Positions 9,193 through 22,568 are shown, counted from the first letter of the stretch. The stretch: DNA of 64,000 bases from Paraburkholderia saeva (GCF_907164555.1 NZ_CAJQZC010000004.1:543342-607341), one strand, 5' to 3'. The notes: a model not told the origin generated them from the letters alone. A program made the numbers and translations.

Positions 9193-12100
9193 GTGCGTCT
9201 GACCTCGATCAAACTCGCTGGCTTCAAGTCTTTCGTCGACCCCACGCATTTCCAGGTTCCAGGCCAGCTCGTCGGCGTGGTGGGTCCGAATGGTTGCGGC
9301 AAATCCAACATCATCGATGCCGTGCGCTGGGTGCTCGGCGAATCGCGCGCTTCCGAGCTGCGCGGCGAATCGATGCAGGACGTCATCTTCAACGGCTCGA
9401 CGGCGCGCAAGCCAGGCAGCCGCGCCAGCGTCGAGCTGATCTTCGACAATGCCGATGGCCGTGCGGCCGGCCAGTGGGGCCAGTATGCCGAGATCGCCGT
9501 CAAGCGCGTGCTGACGCGCGACGGCACGTCGAGCTACTACATCAACAACCTGCCGGCCCGCCGGCGCGATATCCAGGACATCTTCCTCGGCACCGGTCTT
9601 GGCCCGCGTGCGTACGCGATCATCGGGCAGGGCATGATCGCCCGGATCATCGAGGCAAAGCCGGAAGAGCTGCGCGTGTTCCTCGAAGAAGCCGCGGGCG
9701 TGTCGAAGTACAAGGAGCGTCGCCGCGAGACGGAAAGCCGGCTGCACGACACGCGTGAGAACCTGACGCGCGTCGAGGACATCGTGCGCGAGCTCGGTAC
9801 GAACCTCGAAAAGCTCGAAGCACAGGCCGTCGTCGCAACGAAGTTCAAGGAACTGCAGGCCGATGGCGAAGAGAAACAGCGGCTGCTGTGGCTCCTGCGC
9901 AAGAACGAGGCTGGCAGCGAGCAGGAACGTCAGCAGCGCGCCATCGAGCAGGCCCAGATCGATCTCGAAGCCCATACCGCGAAGCTGCGCGAAGTCGAGG
10001 CGCAGCTGGAAACGCTGCGCGTGGCGCACTATTCCGCGAGCGACGCGATGCAGGGTGCGCAGGGCGCGCTTTATGAAGCGAACGCCGAGGTGAGCCGTCT
10101 CGAAGCGGAAATCCGCTTCATCGTCGAATCGCGCAACCGCGTGCAGGCGCAGATCGCCGCGCTGACCGCGCAGCGTGAACAGTGGCAGTCGCAGGCGCAG
10201 AAGGCGCAAGGCGACCTCGAGGACGCGGAGGAGCAACTGGCCGTCGCGGAAGAAAAGGCCGCGGTCGCCGAAGACGAAGCGGCGGCGAAGCACGACGCGA
10301 TGCCGGCGCTCGAAGCCCGCTGGCGCGATGCGCAGACGCAACTGAACGAAGAGCGCGGCGGTATTGCGCAGACCGAGCAGGCACTGAAGCTCGAAGCTGC
10401 ACATCAACGCAACGCCGACCAGCAGTTGCAGCAGCTGCAGCAGCGTCACGAGCGCCTCAAGCAGGAAGCAGGCGGTCTCGACGCGCCGGACGAGGCGCAG
10501 CTCGAAGAGCAGCGCATGCAGCTCGCCGAGCACGAGGAAATTCTCGCCGAGGCGCAGGCGCGTCACGCCGATGCGCAGGAAACGTTGCCGCGTCTCGATG
10601 GCGAGCGTCGCGCCGCGCAGGAACGCGTGCAGGCGGAAAGCGCCCAGATCCACCAGCTCGAAGCACGGCTTGCCGCGCTGAAGCAGTTGCAGGAAAACGT
10701 GCAGACCGAAGGCAAGATCCAGCCGTGGCTCGACAGGCACGAACTGGGCGCGCTGCCGCGTCTGTGGAAGAAGCTCCACGTCGAGGCTGGATGGGAAACG
10801 GCGCTGGAATCGGTGCTGCGCGAACGCCTCGCCGCACTCGAAGTCTCGAATCTGGATTGGGTCAAGGCATTCGCCACGGACGCACCGCCCGCGAAGCTGG
10901 CGTTCTACTCACCGCCGGCGGCTGGCCAGCCGGCCGACGCGCCCACCACGCTGCGCCCGCTGCTCTCGCTCGTGCGTATCGACGACGCGGGGTTGCGTGC
11001 GGTGCTCAACGACTGGCTTGGCCAGGCATTCGTCGCCGACGATCTCGCTCAGGCTCTCGCGATGCGTTCGCAATTGCCGGCCGGCGGTACGTTCGTCGTC
11101 AAGGCCGGTCACGTCGTGACGCGAGTCGGCGTGCAGCTGTATGCGGCCGATTCCGAACAGGCCGGCATGCTGGCCCGTCAGCAGGAAATCGAGAACCTGA
11201 CGCGTCAGGTGCGCGCCCAGGCGCTCCTCGCAGACGAAGCGAAGGCTGCTGCGATTCGCGCCGAAGCCGCGCACACGCAGGCTTCGCAGACACTCTCCGA
11301 TGTGCGCTCGCAGGCCGAACGCGCGACGCAGCGCGTGCACGCGCTCCAGATGGACGTGCTCAAGCTCACGCAGGCGCACGAGCGCTACACGCAGCGCAGC
11401 ACGCAGATCCGCGAGGAACTCGAGGAGATCACCGCGCAGATCGAGGAGCAGCGCGCGCTGCGTGGCGAATCGGAAGCGAATTTCGAGCGTCACGATACCC
11501 AGCTCGCCGAACTTCAGGCACGTTTTGAAGACAACCAGCTTGCGTTCGAAGCGCTCGATGAAGAACTGACCGCGGCACGCGCGCAGTCGCGCGACCTCGA
11601 CCGCGCCGCGACCGACGCACGCTTTGCCGCGCGCAACATGGCGAACCGGATCGAGGAGCTGAAGCGCAGCATCCAGGTGGCACACGAGCAGAGTGAGCGC
11701 GTCGCGGCTTCTCTCGAAGACGCCCGCGCCGAACTCGAAACGATTAACGAGCAGACCGCCCATACCGGCCTGCAGGAAGCGCTGGAGTTGCGCGCCGCGA
11801 AGGAAGAGCTGCTGCACGCCGCGCGCCTCGAACTCGACGACCTGACCGCAAAGCTGCGTTCGGCCGACGAAACCCGTCTCACCGCTGAACGTGCGCTGCA
11901 ACCGCTGCGCGACCGTATTACCGAACTGCAATTGAAGGAACAGGCCGCGCGCCTGAACGGCGAACAGTTCGTCGAACAGCTCGCCGCCGCAGGGGTGGAC
12001 GAAGCCGAGTTGCAGGCCAGGCTCACGCCGGACATGAAGCCGTCGTATCTGCAGGGCGAAGTGACGCGCCTGAACAACGCCATCACGGCACTCGGGCCGG

Positions 12101-12711
12101 TGAACATGGCTGCGCTCGACGAGCTGAAGGCCGCGAGCGAGCGCAAGACGTTCCTCGATGCGCAGTCGGCCGATCTGAACAACGCGATTGAAACGCTTGA
12201 AGACGCGATCCGCAAGATCGACCAGGAAACGCGCACGTTGCTGCAGGGTACGTTCGACGAGGTCAACCGGCATTTCGGCGAGCTGTTCCCGCGTCTTTTC
12301 GGCGGCGGCCAGGCAAAGCTCATCATGACCGGCGACGAGATTCTCGACGCCGGCGTGCAGGTCATGGCGCAGCCGCCAGGCAAGAAGAATTCGACCATCC
12401 ATCTGCTCTCGGGCGGTGAAAAGGCACTGACGGCAACCGCGCTCGTGTTCGCAATGTTCCAGCTGAATCCGGCGCCGTTCTGTCTGCTGGACGAAGTGGA
12501 TGCGCCGCTCGACGACGCGAATACCGAACGTTTCGCGAACCTCGTGCGCGCGATGTCCGCCAAGACGCAGTTCCTTTTCATCTCGCACAACAAGATTGCA
12601 ATGGAAATGGCGCAGCAACTGATCGGCGTGACCATGCAGGAACAGGGCGTGTCGCGGATCGTCGCGGTCGACATGGAATCGGCCGCGGGCTTCGCGCAGA
12701 ATATCGTTTGA
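9193..12711 (+). CDS. smc: chromosome segregation protein SMC
   Basis: SMC ATPase that entraps and compacts DNA with the ScpA and ScpB partners. It is 1172 residues, the normal SMC length, from a GTG at 9193 (MRLTSIKLAGFKSFVDP); the frame stays open upstream but the conserved N-terminus fixes the start. Walker A is VVGPNGCGKSN. Two long coiled coils flank a hinge (about residues 510-660). The C-terminal head has LLSGGEKALTATALVFA and Walker B FCLLDEVDAPLDDAN. It is 117 bases upstream of zipA on the same strand. Confidence 0.96.
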   Translation: MRLTSIKLAGFKSFVDPTHFQVPGQLVGVVGPNGCGKSNIIDAVRWVLGESRASELRGESMQDVIFNGSTARKPGSRASVELIFDNADGRAAGQWGQYAEIAVKRVLTRDGTSSYYINNLPARRRDIQDIFLGTGLGPRAYAIIGQGMIARIIEAKPEELRVFLEEAAGVSKYKERRRETESRLHDTRENLTRVEDIVRELGTNLEKLEAQAVVATKFKELQADGEEKQRLLWLLRKNEAGSEQERQQRAIEQAQIDLEAHTAKLREVEAQLETLRVAHYSASDAMQGAQGALYEANAEVSRLEAEIRFIVESRNRVQAQIAALTAQREQWQSQAQKAQGDLEDAEEQLAVAEEKAAVAEDEAAAKHDAMPALEARWRDAQTQLNEERGGIAQTEQALKLEAAHQRNADQQLQQLQQRHERLKQEAGGLDAPDEAQLEEQRMQLAEHEEILAEAQARHADAQETLPRLDGERRAAQERVQAESAQIHQLEARLAALKQLQENVQTEGKIQPWLDRHELGALPRLWKKLHVEAGWETALESVLRERLAALEVSNLDWVKAFATDAPPAKLAFYSPPAAGQPADAPTTLRPLLSLVRIDDAGLRAVLNDWLGQAFVADDLAQALAMRSQLPAGGTFVVKAGHVVTRVGVQLYAADSEQAGMLARQQEIENLTRQVRAQALLADEAKAAAIRAEAAHTQASQTLSDVRSQAERATQRVHALQMDVLKLTQAHERYTQRSTQIREELEEITAQIEEQRALRGESEANFERHDTQLAELQARFEDNQLAFEALDEELTAARAQSRDLDRAATDARFAARNMANRIEELKRSIQVAHEQSERVAASLEDARAELETINEQTAHTGLQEALELRAAKEELLHAARLELDDLTAKLRSADETRLTAERALQPLRDRITELQLKEQAARLNGEQFVEQLAAAGVDEAELQARLTPDMKPSYLQGEVTRLNNAITALGPVNMAALDELKAASERKTFLDAQSADLNNAIETLEDAIRKIDQETRTLLQGTFDEVNRHFGELFPRLFGGGQAKLIMTGDEILDAGVQVMAQPPGKKNSTIHLLSGGEKALTATALVFAMFQLNPAPFCLLDEVDAPLDDANTERFANLVRAMSAKTQFLFISHNKIAMEMAQQLIGVTMQEQGVSRIVAVDMESAAGFAQNIV

Positions 12712-12828
12712 CCCGAAGAATGAATCGAGCAGACGGCGCGCGCCTGCACGCCACGCAGCGGCGTCTGGCCGCGCGAGACGGGCGCGGCTGGCTGCATCGC
12801 TGACAAAAGAATTGCTGATGGAGCATGC

Positions 12829-14082
12829 ATGGACGAGTTGACACTCGGTTTGATCGGCGCTGGCGCCGTGGTGGTCGGGGGCGTGGTGGTCTACAACGCG
12901 TGGCAGGGCGCAAAGGTGCGCCGCCGTATGCCGCGCCCGATGCCCACTGACACCGCCGAAACGTTCGCTCGCGAAAACGAAGACGAGCAGAGCCCGTTCA
13001 TCGAACCCGCGCGGCCGACTACACGTCGCGAGCCCTCGCTTGGCGACGCAGCCGACGCGGCTTCCGCCTCGCGCGTCGAGCCGAGTTTTGGCGGAGCGGG
13101 CGTCGCGCCGCTCGACACGCCAGTCGACATCCAGGCTGAATCGACGACGCCGAATGGCTTTCCGGAACCGGACGAAGCCGGCGATTCGGCGGCGACGGGC
13201 GCGGCCGGCCAGGAACCGGTCGAGCCGATTCTGCCTGCGGCCACGACGATATCCTCGGCGCCGCCGGCTATCGTGGACCGCCGCATCGATTGCATCGTGC
13301 CGATCCGGCTGGCCGGCCCCGTTGCGGGCGACAAGGTCATTCCGCTCGCCCAGCGCCTGCGGCGCGCGGGTAGCAAGCCGGTGCACATCGAAGGCAAGCC
13401 GGAAGGCGGCGGCGCGTGGGAGTTGCTGCAGAACGGTGCGCGTTACGAAGAACTCCGCGCGGCCGCGCAACTCGCGAATCGCAGCGGTCCGTTGAACGAA
13501 CTGGAGTTCTCCGAGTTCGTGACGGGCGTGCAGCAGTTTGCAGACGCAATCGACGCCTCCCCGGAATTTCCCGACATGCTTGAAACGGTCGCGATGGCGC
13601 GTGAACTCGACGGTTTCGCGGCGCAGTGCGACGCCCAGTTGTCGATCAACGTGATGTCCGACGGCGCACCGTGGTCCGCGAACTACGTGCAGGCGGTTGC
13701 TTCGCAGGACGGTCTGCTGCTTTCCCGGGACGGCACGCGCTTCGTCAAGCTCGATTCGAAGCAGAGCCCCGTGTTCATGCTCCAGTTCGGCGACACGAAT
13801 TTCCTGCGCGACGACCTCACGTACAAGGGCGGTCAGATGATCACACTGGTGCTCGACGTGCCGGTCGCCGACGAGGATATCCTCCCGTTCCGCCTGATGT
13901 GCGATTACGCGAAGTCGCTGTCTGAGCGCATTGGCGCGCGGGTCGTCGACGATCAGCGCCGGCCTCTGCCGGAGAGCGCGCTGCTCGCTATCGAGAAACA
14001 GTTGATGACGCTGTATGCGCGCCTCGAACAGGCCGGCATCCCGGCGGGTTCGCCGGCAACACGCCGTCTCTTCAGCCAGTAG
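12829..14082 (+). CDS. zipA: ZipA-like cell division protein
   Basis: Inner-membrane division protein tethering FtsZ. The 417-residue protein has one N-terminal membrane segment (LTLGLIGAGAVVVGGVVVYN), a basic stop-transfer stretch, and a long Pro/Glu/Ala-rich linker to about residue 140. A C-terminal globular domain matches the ZipA FtsZ-binding fold, with VMSDGAPWSANYVQAVASQDGL early and a terminal helical MCDYAKSLSERIGARVVDD. ZipA sequences are poorly conserved, and the assignment rests on topology and on the smc-zipA-ligA order. An ATG at 12829 follows a GGAG-like sequence. Confidence 0.82.
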   Translation: MDELTLGLIGAGAVVVGGVVVYNAWQGAKVRRRMPRPMPTDTAETFARENEDEQSPFIEPARPTTRREPSLGDAADAASASRVEPSFGGAGVAPLDTPVDIQAESTTPNGFPEPDEAGDSAATGAAGQEPVEPILPAATTISSAPPAIVDRRIDCIVPIRLAGPVAGDKVIPLAQRLRRAGSKPVHIEGKPEGGGAWELLQNGARYEELRAAAQLANRSGPLNELEFSEFVTGVQQFADAIDASPEFPDMLETVAMARELDGFAAQCDAQLSINVMSDGAPWSANYVQAVASQDGLLLSRDGTRFVKLDSKQSPVFMLQFGDTNFLRDDLTYKGGQMITLVLDVPVADEDILPFRLMCDYAKSLSERIGARVVDDQRRPLPESALLAIEKQLMTLYARLEQAGIPAGSPATRRLFSQ

Positions 14083-14123
14083 CCTCGCCCGGCTTCCGCC
14101 AGTCTGGCTCGCGTTTCAATACC

Positions 14124-14158
14124 CTGCTGCGCAATGCGTTCGATGTGTTGCGCAGCAG
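14124..14158. terminator. inverted repeat between convergent zipA and hydrolase genes
   Basis: The arms CTGCTGCGCAA (14124-14134) and TTGCGCAGCAG (14148-14158) are perfectly complementary with a 13-base loop. The repeat sits in the short gap between two convergent genes, so it may stop transcription in both directions. There is no clear T-run on either strand, hence the moderate confidence. Confidence 0.5.
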
Positions 14159-14179
14159 CGGCTCTTCAGTCAATCCTTT

Positions 14180-15022
14180 TCAGTTCACCTCCTTCGGCCA
14201 TGCCGCGCCGTCGATCCACGCCTTGATCGCCGCAACGACGGACGCGTCCTGTCCGTTAAAACCGTGATGCGCCATCGCCTTGCAGGGATTGCCGCTCGCG
14301 TTGCCTCCGCTCACCGTGATGAAGTCATGCCCAACGGAGATGCGTTTCGCCGCGTCGAATGAGCAGAGGAAGCACGCGTCATCGGCGTGATGCACGAACA
14401 ACTGGCGTGCCTGGATCGCGTTGTAGTCGAAGCCGGCAAGCGGCAGCGCCTGGCCGCGTGAAGGGCTGCTCAGCGTAGACGTATGGATGACCGCCTGCCA
14501 TGTGCTGCCGAGGTCCCGTCCGGCGAAAGCCGTCGAAATCGTGCCCCGGCTCGTGCCGACCAGGACGAGTTTCGCACCCGGAAAGCGACGCTTCAGGTCA
14601 GCCGCGATCTCGGCGATATCCTGCGTGTGGCGTGACGACGCGCGGAAACGGTCGGTATAACCGTCGGGCAAATCGGACGGCGAATCCACGATCGCTGTAG
14701 CAAAGCGGTCATCGACGATCAATCCGCGTGCGCGAACCAGGAAGTTGTTCTTCTCGCGCAGCGTGATCCCGCCGTCCGGCTGCTGTGTGAGATCCAGCCT
14801 GCCATCGCCGCCCGGCATCATGACGAGTACCCACGCGGGTTGGCTGCCGTCTTTCTGCGTGAGCAGACAGGCGATCGATTGACCGCCTGAAAGGGGCACG
14901 CTCACGACCTGCTCAGTCGCAAGAGCCGGCAATGTATTGAGCGCGACGAGCATCGCGCACAGCGTTCGAAACAGCCGGACCATGTACTGCACGCGGCTGG
15001 TACGAAACTGAAAAGATGACAT
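14180..15022 (-). CDS. exported alpha/beta-hydrolase-like protein
   Basis: Predicted exported protein of 280 residues. A signal-peptide-like N-terminus (VRLFRTLCAMLVALNTLPALA) ends near residue 36. The body looks like an alpha/beta hydrolase: the nucleophile-elbow-like GTSRGT follows KLVLVGTSRG, an Asp region is QLFVHHADDACF, and a C-terminal histidine (AMAHHGFNGQD) could complete the triad. The start at 15022 has an AGGAG five bases upstream. Substrate unknown. It is a lone minus-strand gene between zipA and ligA. Confidence 0.75.
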   Translation of the reverse strand: MSSFQFRTSRVQYMVRLFRTLCAMLVALNTLPALATEQVVSVPLSGGQSIACLLTQKDGSQPAWVLVMMPGGDGRLDLTQQPDGGITLREKNNFLVRARGLIVDDRFATAIVDSPSDLPDGYTDRFRASSRHTQDIAEIAADLKRRFPGAKLVLVGTSRGTISTAFAGRDLGSTWQAVIHTSTLSSPSRGQALPLAGFDYNAIQARQLFVHHADDACFLCSFDAAKRISVGHDFITVSGGNASGNPCKAMAHHGFNGQDASVVAAIKAWIDGAAWPKEVN

Positions 15023-15241
15023 GACTTCTCCTGCAATCGATGCGCCCGACGAGCGGCGCGAGATAGTGCTGCAGCCGCCAGGTTCGCATCCGGTCGTGGC
15101 GATGTCAACGTGCTGCGCCGTACGTTAGCTAGCCGGCCAGGAAGAAGGCAGGGCGAGTGCTGCGGGCGCACAAAGCTGGCCGTTCGGACGATGCCACGAC
15201 CGGCGCTTCCTGCGATAATCTGGGGTCCGAGAATTTTCTGA

Positions 15242-17838
<2,597 letters not shown>

Positions 17839-17899
17839 GTGAGCCGTTCGTCGCCACAGGCGCGCCGGATTGCGCAATCCAATCGGCGATGGAAAACGA

Positions 17900-17930
17900 A
17901 AAACGCCCGCAAAAAACCTGCGGGCGTTTT
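17900..17930. terminator. bidirectional terminator between def and rluB
   Basis: AAAACGCCCGCA (17900-17911) and TGCGGGCGTTTT (17919-17930) form a perfect 12-bp inverted repeat with a 7-base loop. The A-tract on one side and the T-tract on the other serve both convergent genes, def and rluB. Confidence 0.88.
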
Positions 17931-17980
17931 CACGTTCCGGTTCAGCCGCAAACCGGACAGCTCTTTGTGCTGGCCGTGCC

Positions 17981-19954
17981 TCAGAACGATTCTTCAGCGT
18001 TCAGATAACGCCATTGTCCTTGCGGCAAGGCGCCGAGTTGAACGCGACCCATTCGGACGCGCTTCAGTCCGACGACGTTCAGCCCGACCAGTTCGCACAT
18101 GCGGCGGATCTGGCGCTTCTTGCCTTCGCGCAACACAAAGCGGAGTTGCTCGCCGTTCTGCCAGCTCACCATGGCGGGCTTGAGCGGCACGTCGTCGAGT
18201 GACAGGCCGTGGCGCAATTTTGCGAGGCTCTCCGGCGGGAAGGTCTGGTCGATGTCGGTTTCCTGGTCGCCGTAAGTCACGCGAACCAGATACTCCTTGT
18301 CGATATCCGAGTTTTCGCCGATCAGTTGCCGCGCGACGCGACCATCCTGCGTGAGGACGAGCAGGCCAGTTGAGTCGATGTCGAGACGCCCTGCGGGCGC
18401 CAGCGCACGCAGTTGCATACCCGTGAAACGGATTCCCGAACGGTCGCCGTCCCAGTGATTCTCGGGCGTGATGAGCGTGACGGCCGGCAGATAGCCGTCT
18501 TCCGCCTGGCCTGAAACAAAACCGACCGGCTTGTGCAACAGGATCGTGACCAGTTTGGCCTGCTCGGCGCGGGCAGCGGGGTCGATTTCGATCTGTTGCT
18601 CCGGACGCACCTTCGTACCGAGCGTGTCGATTCGCACGCCATCCACGATCACCCAGCCTTTTTCGATCCATTCGTCGGCTTCGCGTCGCGAGCACAGGCC
18701 GAGTTCCGACATGCGCTTCGACAGACGCAGCGAGCCCGGTTGGTCGTCATGCCGATGATCGGATGACGACTCGCCGGCTCCTGCGGCGCGAACAGGCTTG
18801 ACGTCGCCCGTTGCCGGACGTCGCGCGGGTCGCTCTTCGCGTGCGGGACGTGCAGTGCGGTCCGCCTGGTCGCTCGCCTCGTCGCTCTTTACGGGCCTGG
18901 CGAAGGTCCGTTGGCCGCGCGCGCCCGTGCCCCGTTCTTTTGCAAACGCGGGCCGGTCGGTGCCCGGCCGGCCCGCGCTGCCGCCGCGCGCCGGACGCTC
19001 GGCTTCGCGTCGCGTGCCTGGCGTACCCCGGTCAGCGCCGAAGCGGGGACGAGCGGGGTCGGTGCGCTCGCGCGTATCGTCGCGTTCGCGTCGCGGCGGG
19101 CGGTCGCCCCGGGCACCTGCATCCGTGGCGCGTGCCGGTCGTGGGGACGCGGGACGCCTCACATCATCGCTGGTACGTGCCGCTGCGCTGTATGGCCGGC
19201 GTTCACCTTCCTGACGAGGCGCCCGCGGGGCGCGCTCGCCTTCGAAACGGCGCGGGGCGCGTTCGCCGCCGGTACGTTCGCCTTCGGCATGCCGCGGCGG
19301 GCGATCGGTTCTGTCGCGCTCGCCGTCGAAACGGCGCGGCGCGCGTTCGCCTTCAGCACGACGCGGAGGGCGATCGCTGCGATCGCGGTTACCGTCGAAC
19401 GAACGCGCCGGGCGTTCACCCTCGGCGCGCCGCGGCGGTCGATCGGTTCTGTCGCGTTCGCCTTCGAAACGGCGCGGCGCACGGTCGCCTTCAGCACGAC
19501 GCGGAGTGCGGTCACTGCGATCGCGGTTGCCGTCGAACGAACGCGCCGGGCGGTCTCCTTCGGCCCGACGCGGCGCAGCGCCGCCCGGACCATCGCGTCG
19601 CGGCGGACGGTCGCTGGAAACGCGGCGCTCGCTCCACTCGCCGCCGGCTGAACGTTCGCGCGTCGATGCGCCTTCCGGCCGTGACGGCCGCGGTCCCGCC
19701 GGACGTCCGCCGGCGCCCGGCGCGCGTTTGCCGCCGGCAGGGCCCGCTCCGGCAAAAGAGCGCTTTGCCGCGCCTTCGGAAGAGGCCCCGCCGCGACGGG
19801 CGCCTGCGTCGTCGCCATTGCGTTTGCCCAGCATCGACGTCGGCTTGGGTCCGACCGGCTTGGATTTACTACGTGCCGCGGCACTGCCCGAACGAACGGG
19901 AGCCCGGTCGGCACTTGCCGGCCGCGGGTGCCTGGCTGTCAGTTTGACTCGCAT
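17981..19954 (-). CDS. rluB: 23S rRNA pseudouridine synthase RluB with long Arg-rich N-terminal extension
   Basis: Isomerises a uridine in helix 80-93 of 23S rRNA. The conserved enzyme occupies about residues 405-657: an S4 RNA-binding domain (LRLSKRMSELGLCSRREADEW), the RsuA/RluB catalytic motif GRLDIDSTGLLVLTQDG with Asp525, and the terminal EGKKRQIRRMCELVGL. The first roughly 400 residues are low-complexity and rich in Arg, Asp, Gly and Pro. Near-repeats such as RDRTDRPPRRAEGER alternate with RDRSDRPPRRAEGER and APRRFDGE at residues 128-245. Extensions of this kind occur in Burkholderia RluB, but the length here is striking. Probably an RNA-binding disordered tail. It starts 6 bases after glnD. 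Confidence 0.92.
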   Translation of the reverse strand: MRVKLTARHPRPASADRAPVRSGSAAARSKSKPVGPKPTSMLGKRNGDDAGARRGGASSEGAAKRSFAGAGPAGGKRAPGAGGRPAGPRPSRPEGASTRERSAGGEWSERRVSSDRPPRRDGPGGAAPRRAEGDRPARSFDGNRDRSDRTPRRAEGDRAPRRFEGERDRTDRPPRRAEGERPARSFDGNRDRSDRPPRRAEGERAPRRFDGERDRTDRPPRHAEGERTGGERAPRRFEGERAPRAPRQEGERRPYSAAARTSDDVRRPASPRPARATDAGARGDRPPRRERDDTRERTDPARPRFGADRGTPGTRREAERPARGGSAGRPGTDRPAFAKERGTGARGQRTFARPVKSDEASDQADRTARPAREERPARRPATGDVKPVRAAGAGESSSDHRHDDQPGSLRLSKRMSELGLCSRREADEWIEKGWVIVDGVRIDTLGTKVRPEQQIEIDPAARAEQAKLVTILLHKPVGFVSGQAEDGYLPAVTLITPENHWDGDRSGIRFTGMQLRALAPAGRLDIDSTGLLVLTQDGRVARQLIGENSDIDKEYLVRVTYGDQETDIDQTFPPESLAKLRHGLSLDDVPLKPAMVSWQNGEQLRFVLREGKKRQIRRMCELVGLNVVGLKRVRMGRVQLGALPQGQWRYLNAEESF

Positions 19955-19960
19955 GAAATC

Positions 19961-22537
19961 TCACACTGCAATCGCGCGCAGCAGTTCGGTCTCGACCTGA
20001 ATTTGCAGCCGGTTGTCCGAGAGGCCGTGACCATCCAGCAGGAACACGTCCTCGACACGTTCGCCGAGCGTATTGATCCGCGCCGCGTGGACGCCAACCC
20101 GATGTTCCGCCAGCACGCGCGCGATCGAATAAAGAAGGCCTGGCCGGTCGTTCGCCGACACGGACAGGATGTAGTACTGGCCGCGCTCGTCGGCCCGAAG
20201 GTCGACGCGCGGCGTAACAGGGAAGGTCCGCGACAGACGCGAGAGACGTCCCTTCGACGGTTCTGGCAGCAACGGACCTTCGCCCGACAGACGGGCGCAG
20301 AGTTGCTGCTCCACCAGATTGGCAATATCCCGATAATGCACGTCTTCCTCGGTGTGCGCGACGAGGAAGTTGTCGAGCGCGTATCCGTGGCGGGTCGTAC
20401 TGACCCGCGAGTCCAGCACCGACAGCGCATTGCGGTCAAAATACGCACAGATTGCCGCGAACAGGTCCGGGCGGTCCTTCACGTACACGAGCACCTGAAG
20501 CCCTTCGCCGATCGGCGAAGGCCGGGCCCGGACGATGGGTACTGGCGTTTCGACGTGCCGGTACAGCACACGCGTTTGCCACGCGATGTCAGCCGCGTCG
20601 TGACGCAGGAAGTAGCCGACGTCGAGTTTGTCCCAGAGTGCGCGCTGGGCGTTTTCCGGAACGGTTTCGAGACGCAGTAGCGCGAGCGCCTGCTCCTGCC
20701 GCGATTTCAGCTCGGAATGGGCATCGGGACGCGCTCCGCCGAGCACGGCCAGCGTGGCCCGATACAGGTCTTCAAGCAGCTTGCCTTTCCACGCGTTCCA
20801 CACCTTCGGGCTCGTGCCGCGAATGTCGGAAACGGTTAGCAGATAAAGCGCCGTCAGCCACCGCTCGGACCCGACGACGCCGGCAAACGCCTTGATCACC
20901 TCCGGGTCGCTCGTGTCCTGCTTCTGTGCGACCTGGCTCATGGTCAGGTGCTGCTGGACCAGCCATACGACCAGTTCACGGTCGTCGCCCTCGATGCCGT
21001 GTTCGCGGCAGAAGCGCCGTGCGTCCGCCATGCCGAGCTGCGAATGGTCGCCGCCGCGACCCTTTGCGATGTCGTGGAACAGCGCGGCCACGTAAAGCAC
21101 GTAGGGCCGCTCGAAGTTCGCAATCAGCTGGCTGCAGAACGGGTACTCATGCGCGTGTTCCGCGACGGAAAAGCGGCGCAGATTGCGCAGCACCATCAGG
21201 ATGTGCTGGTCGACCGTGTAGACGTGATACAGGTCGTGCTGCATCTGCCCGACGATGCGCCGGAAGTTCAGCAGATAACGCCCCAGCACACTGGTCTGGT
21301 TCATCAGGCGCAGCGCATGCGTCACGCCTTCGGGCTGTTTCAGGATATCGAGAAAGAGACGCCGGTTTTCAGGGTCGCGGCGCCAGTGCTGGTCCATTAC
21401 CTCGCGCGCGTTGTAGAGCGCACGCAACGTGCGGGCGGACAGGCCTTTCACGCCAGGCGTCCTCTCGTACAGCAGGAATGCCTCGAGGATCGCGTTCGGC
21501 TCTCGCTCGAAGACGTCGTCGGCGGCAATCTCGAGCATGCCCTGTTTCTCGACGAAACGATCGGACAAAACCCGAGTGACGTTGCTTGTCTTCGGAAAAA
21601 GCTGCGCCTCGATGTTCTGGATCAGAATCGTCGCAAGTTGCGTGACGGCTTTTGCCGCCCAGTAGTAGCGGCGCATCAGTTGTTCGCTGGCGCGCTTCGT
21701 GGCCGTCGCCTTGTAACCGAAACTTTCCGCGACCGGATTTTGCAGGTCGAACACCAGGATGTCCTGGCGACGCCCGGCAATGACGTGCAACCGCGACCGC
21801 AGTGTTTTCAGAAAGCCTTCGTTTCGGCGTAGTTCGCGTGCTTCGCGCCCGGTGATCAGGCCGCGCGCATCCAGCTCGCGCCAGCTGCTGCCAAACTGTG
21901 CGGCCTGGGTGATCCACAGGATCAACTGCAGATCGCGCAGGCCGCCCGGGCTTTCCTTGATGTTCGGCTCGAGTGCGTACGGCGTGTCCTGATACCGCGC
22001 GTGACGCTGCCGCATCTCCAGCACCTTGGCCTGGAAAAACGAGCGCGGGTCGAGCGCTTCGCGATAGCGCTGCGAGAAATCTTCGAAGAGCGTCTTGCTA
22101 CCCGTGATCCGGCGCGCTTCGAGCAGCGCCGTGCGGACCGTGACGTCATTGGCTGCTTCATCGAGACACTGCGAGACTGTGCGCACGCTGCTGCCGAGTT
22201 CCAGGCCGAGATCCCACGCCAGGCCGATGAAACGCTCCACGCGTGCTTCCAGATGGGTTATCGGTTCGTCCGGCAGAAGAACGAGGATGTCGATATCCGA
22301 ATGAGGCGCCAGCTCGCCACGCCCGAAACCGCCCACCGCGACGAGTGCCAGCGACTCAGGCAGCTCGCAGGCATTCCAGGCGCCGACGAGCGCGCTGTCG
22401 GTGAGGCGCGCGAGCGCACGCATCAACGAGTCGACGTTGGCCGCTGACCGGAAACGCTCCAGTAACAGAGTTTTTGCCACCTTGTAGTCCGCCCGTAGCG
22501 ACGAGGCATGGGTTAGCGCGACAGCTGGAACACTCAT
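19961..22537 (-). CDS. glnD: PII uridylyltransferase / uridylyl-removing enzyme
   Basis: Bifunctional nitrogen sensor that uridylylates or deuridylylates the PII proteins. It is 858 residues from ATG 22537 ([14 protein letters not shown]); an upstream TTG at 22543 is a weaker candidate. Domains: a nucleotidyltransferase with [19 protein letters not shown], a central helical region, an HD domain with [15 protein letters not shown], and two C-terminal ACT domains (from [18 protein letters not shown] and [19 protein letters not shown]). It lies between map and rluB on the minus strand and ends 6 bases before rluB. Confidence 0.96.
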   Translation of the reverse strand: MSVPAVALTHASSLRADYKVAKTLLLERFRSAANVDSLMRALARLTDSALVGAWNACELPESLALVAVGGFGRGELAPHSDIDILVLLPDEPITHLEARVERFIGLAWDLGLELGSSVRTVSQCLDEAANDVTVRTALLEARRITGSKTLFEDFSQRYREALDPRSFFQAKVLEMRQRHARYQDTPYALEPNIKESPGGLRDLQLILWITQAAQFGSSWRELDARGLITGREARELRRNEGFLKTLRSRLHVIAGRRQDILVFDLQNPVAESFGYKATATKRASEQLMRRYYWAAKAVTQLATILIQNIEAQLFPKTSNVTRVLSDRFVEKQGMLEIAADDVFEREPNAILEAFLLYERTPGVKGLSARTLRALYNAREVMDQHWRRDPENRRLFLDILKQPEGVTHALRLMNQTSVLGRYLLNFRRIVGQMQHDLYHVYTVDQHILMVLRNLRRFSVAEHAHEYPFCSQLIANFERPYVLYVAALFHDIAKGRGGDHSQLGMADARRFCREHGIEGDDRELVVWLVQQHLTMSQVAQKQDTSDPEVIKAFAGVVGSERWLTALYLLTVSDIRGTSPKVWNAWKGKLLEDLYRATLAVLGGARPDAHSELKSRQEQALALLRLETVPENAQRALWDKLDVGYFLRHDAADIAWQTRVLYRHVETPVPIVRARPSPIGEGLQVLVYVKDRPDLFAAICAYFDRNALSVLDSRVSTTRHGYALDNFLVAHTEEDVHYRDIANLVEQQLCARLSGEGPLLPEPSKGRLSRLSRTFPVTPRVDLRADERGQYYILSVSANDRPGLLYSIARVLAEHRVGVHAARINTLGERVEDVFLLDGHGLSDNRLQIQVETELLRAIAV

Positions 22538-22568
22538 GGGCAACCGGGTCAGGATATCGAAGGACCGC

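Noticed and set aside
10909..13470. 853-codon minus-strand open frame antisense to smc and zipA
   Set aside because: Shadow of strong codon bias; no family motifs, and smc and zipA are clear on the other strand.
19150..19650. Regularly repeated DNA that resembles a CRISPR or satellite array at first glance
   Set aside because: The repeats are in frame within rluB and encode Arg-rich protein repeats. There are no unique spacers of constant length and no cas genes.
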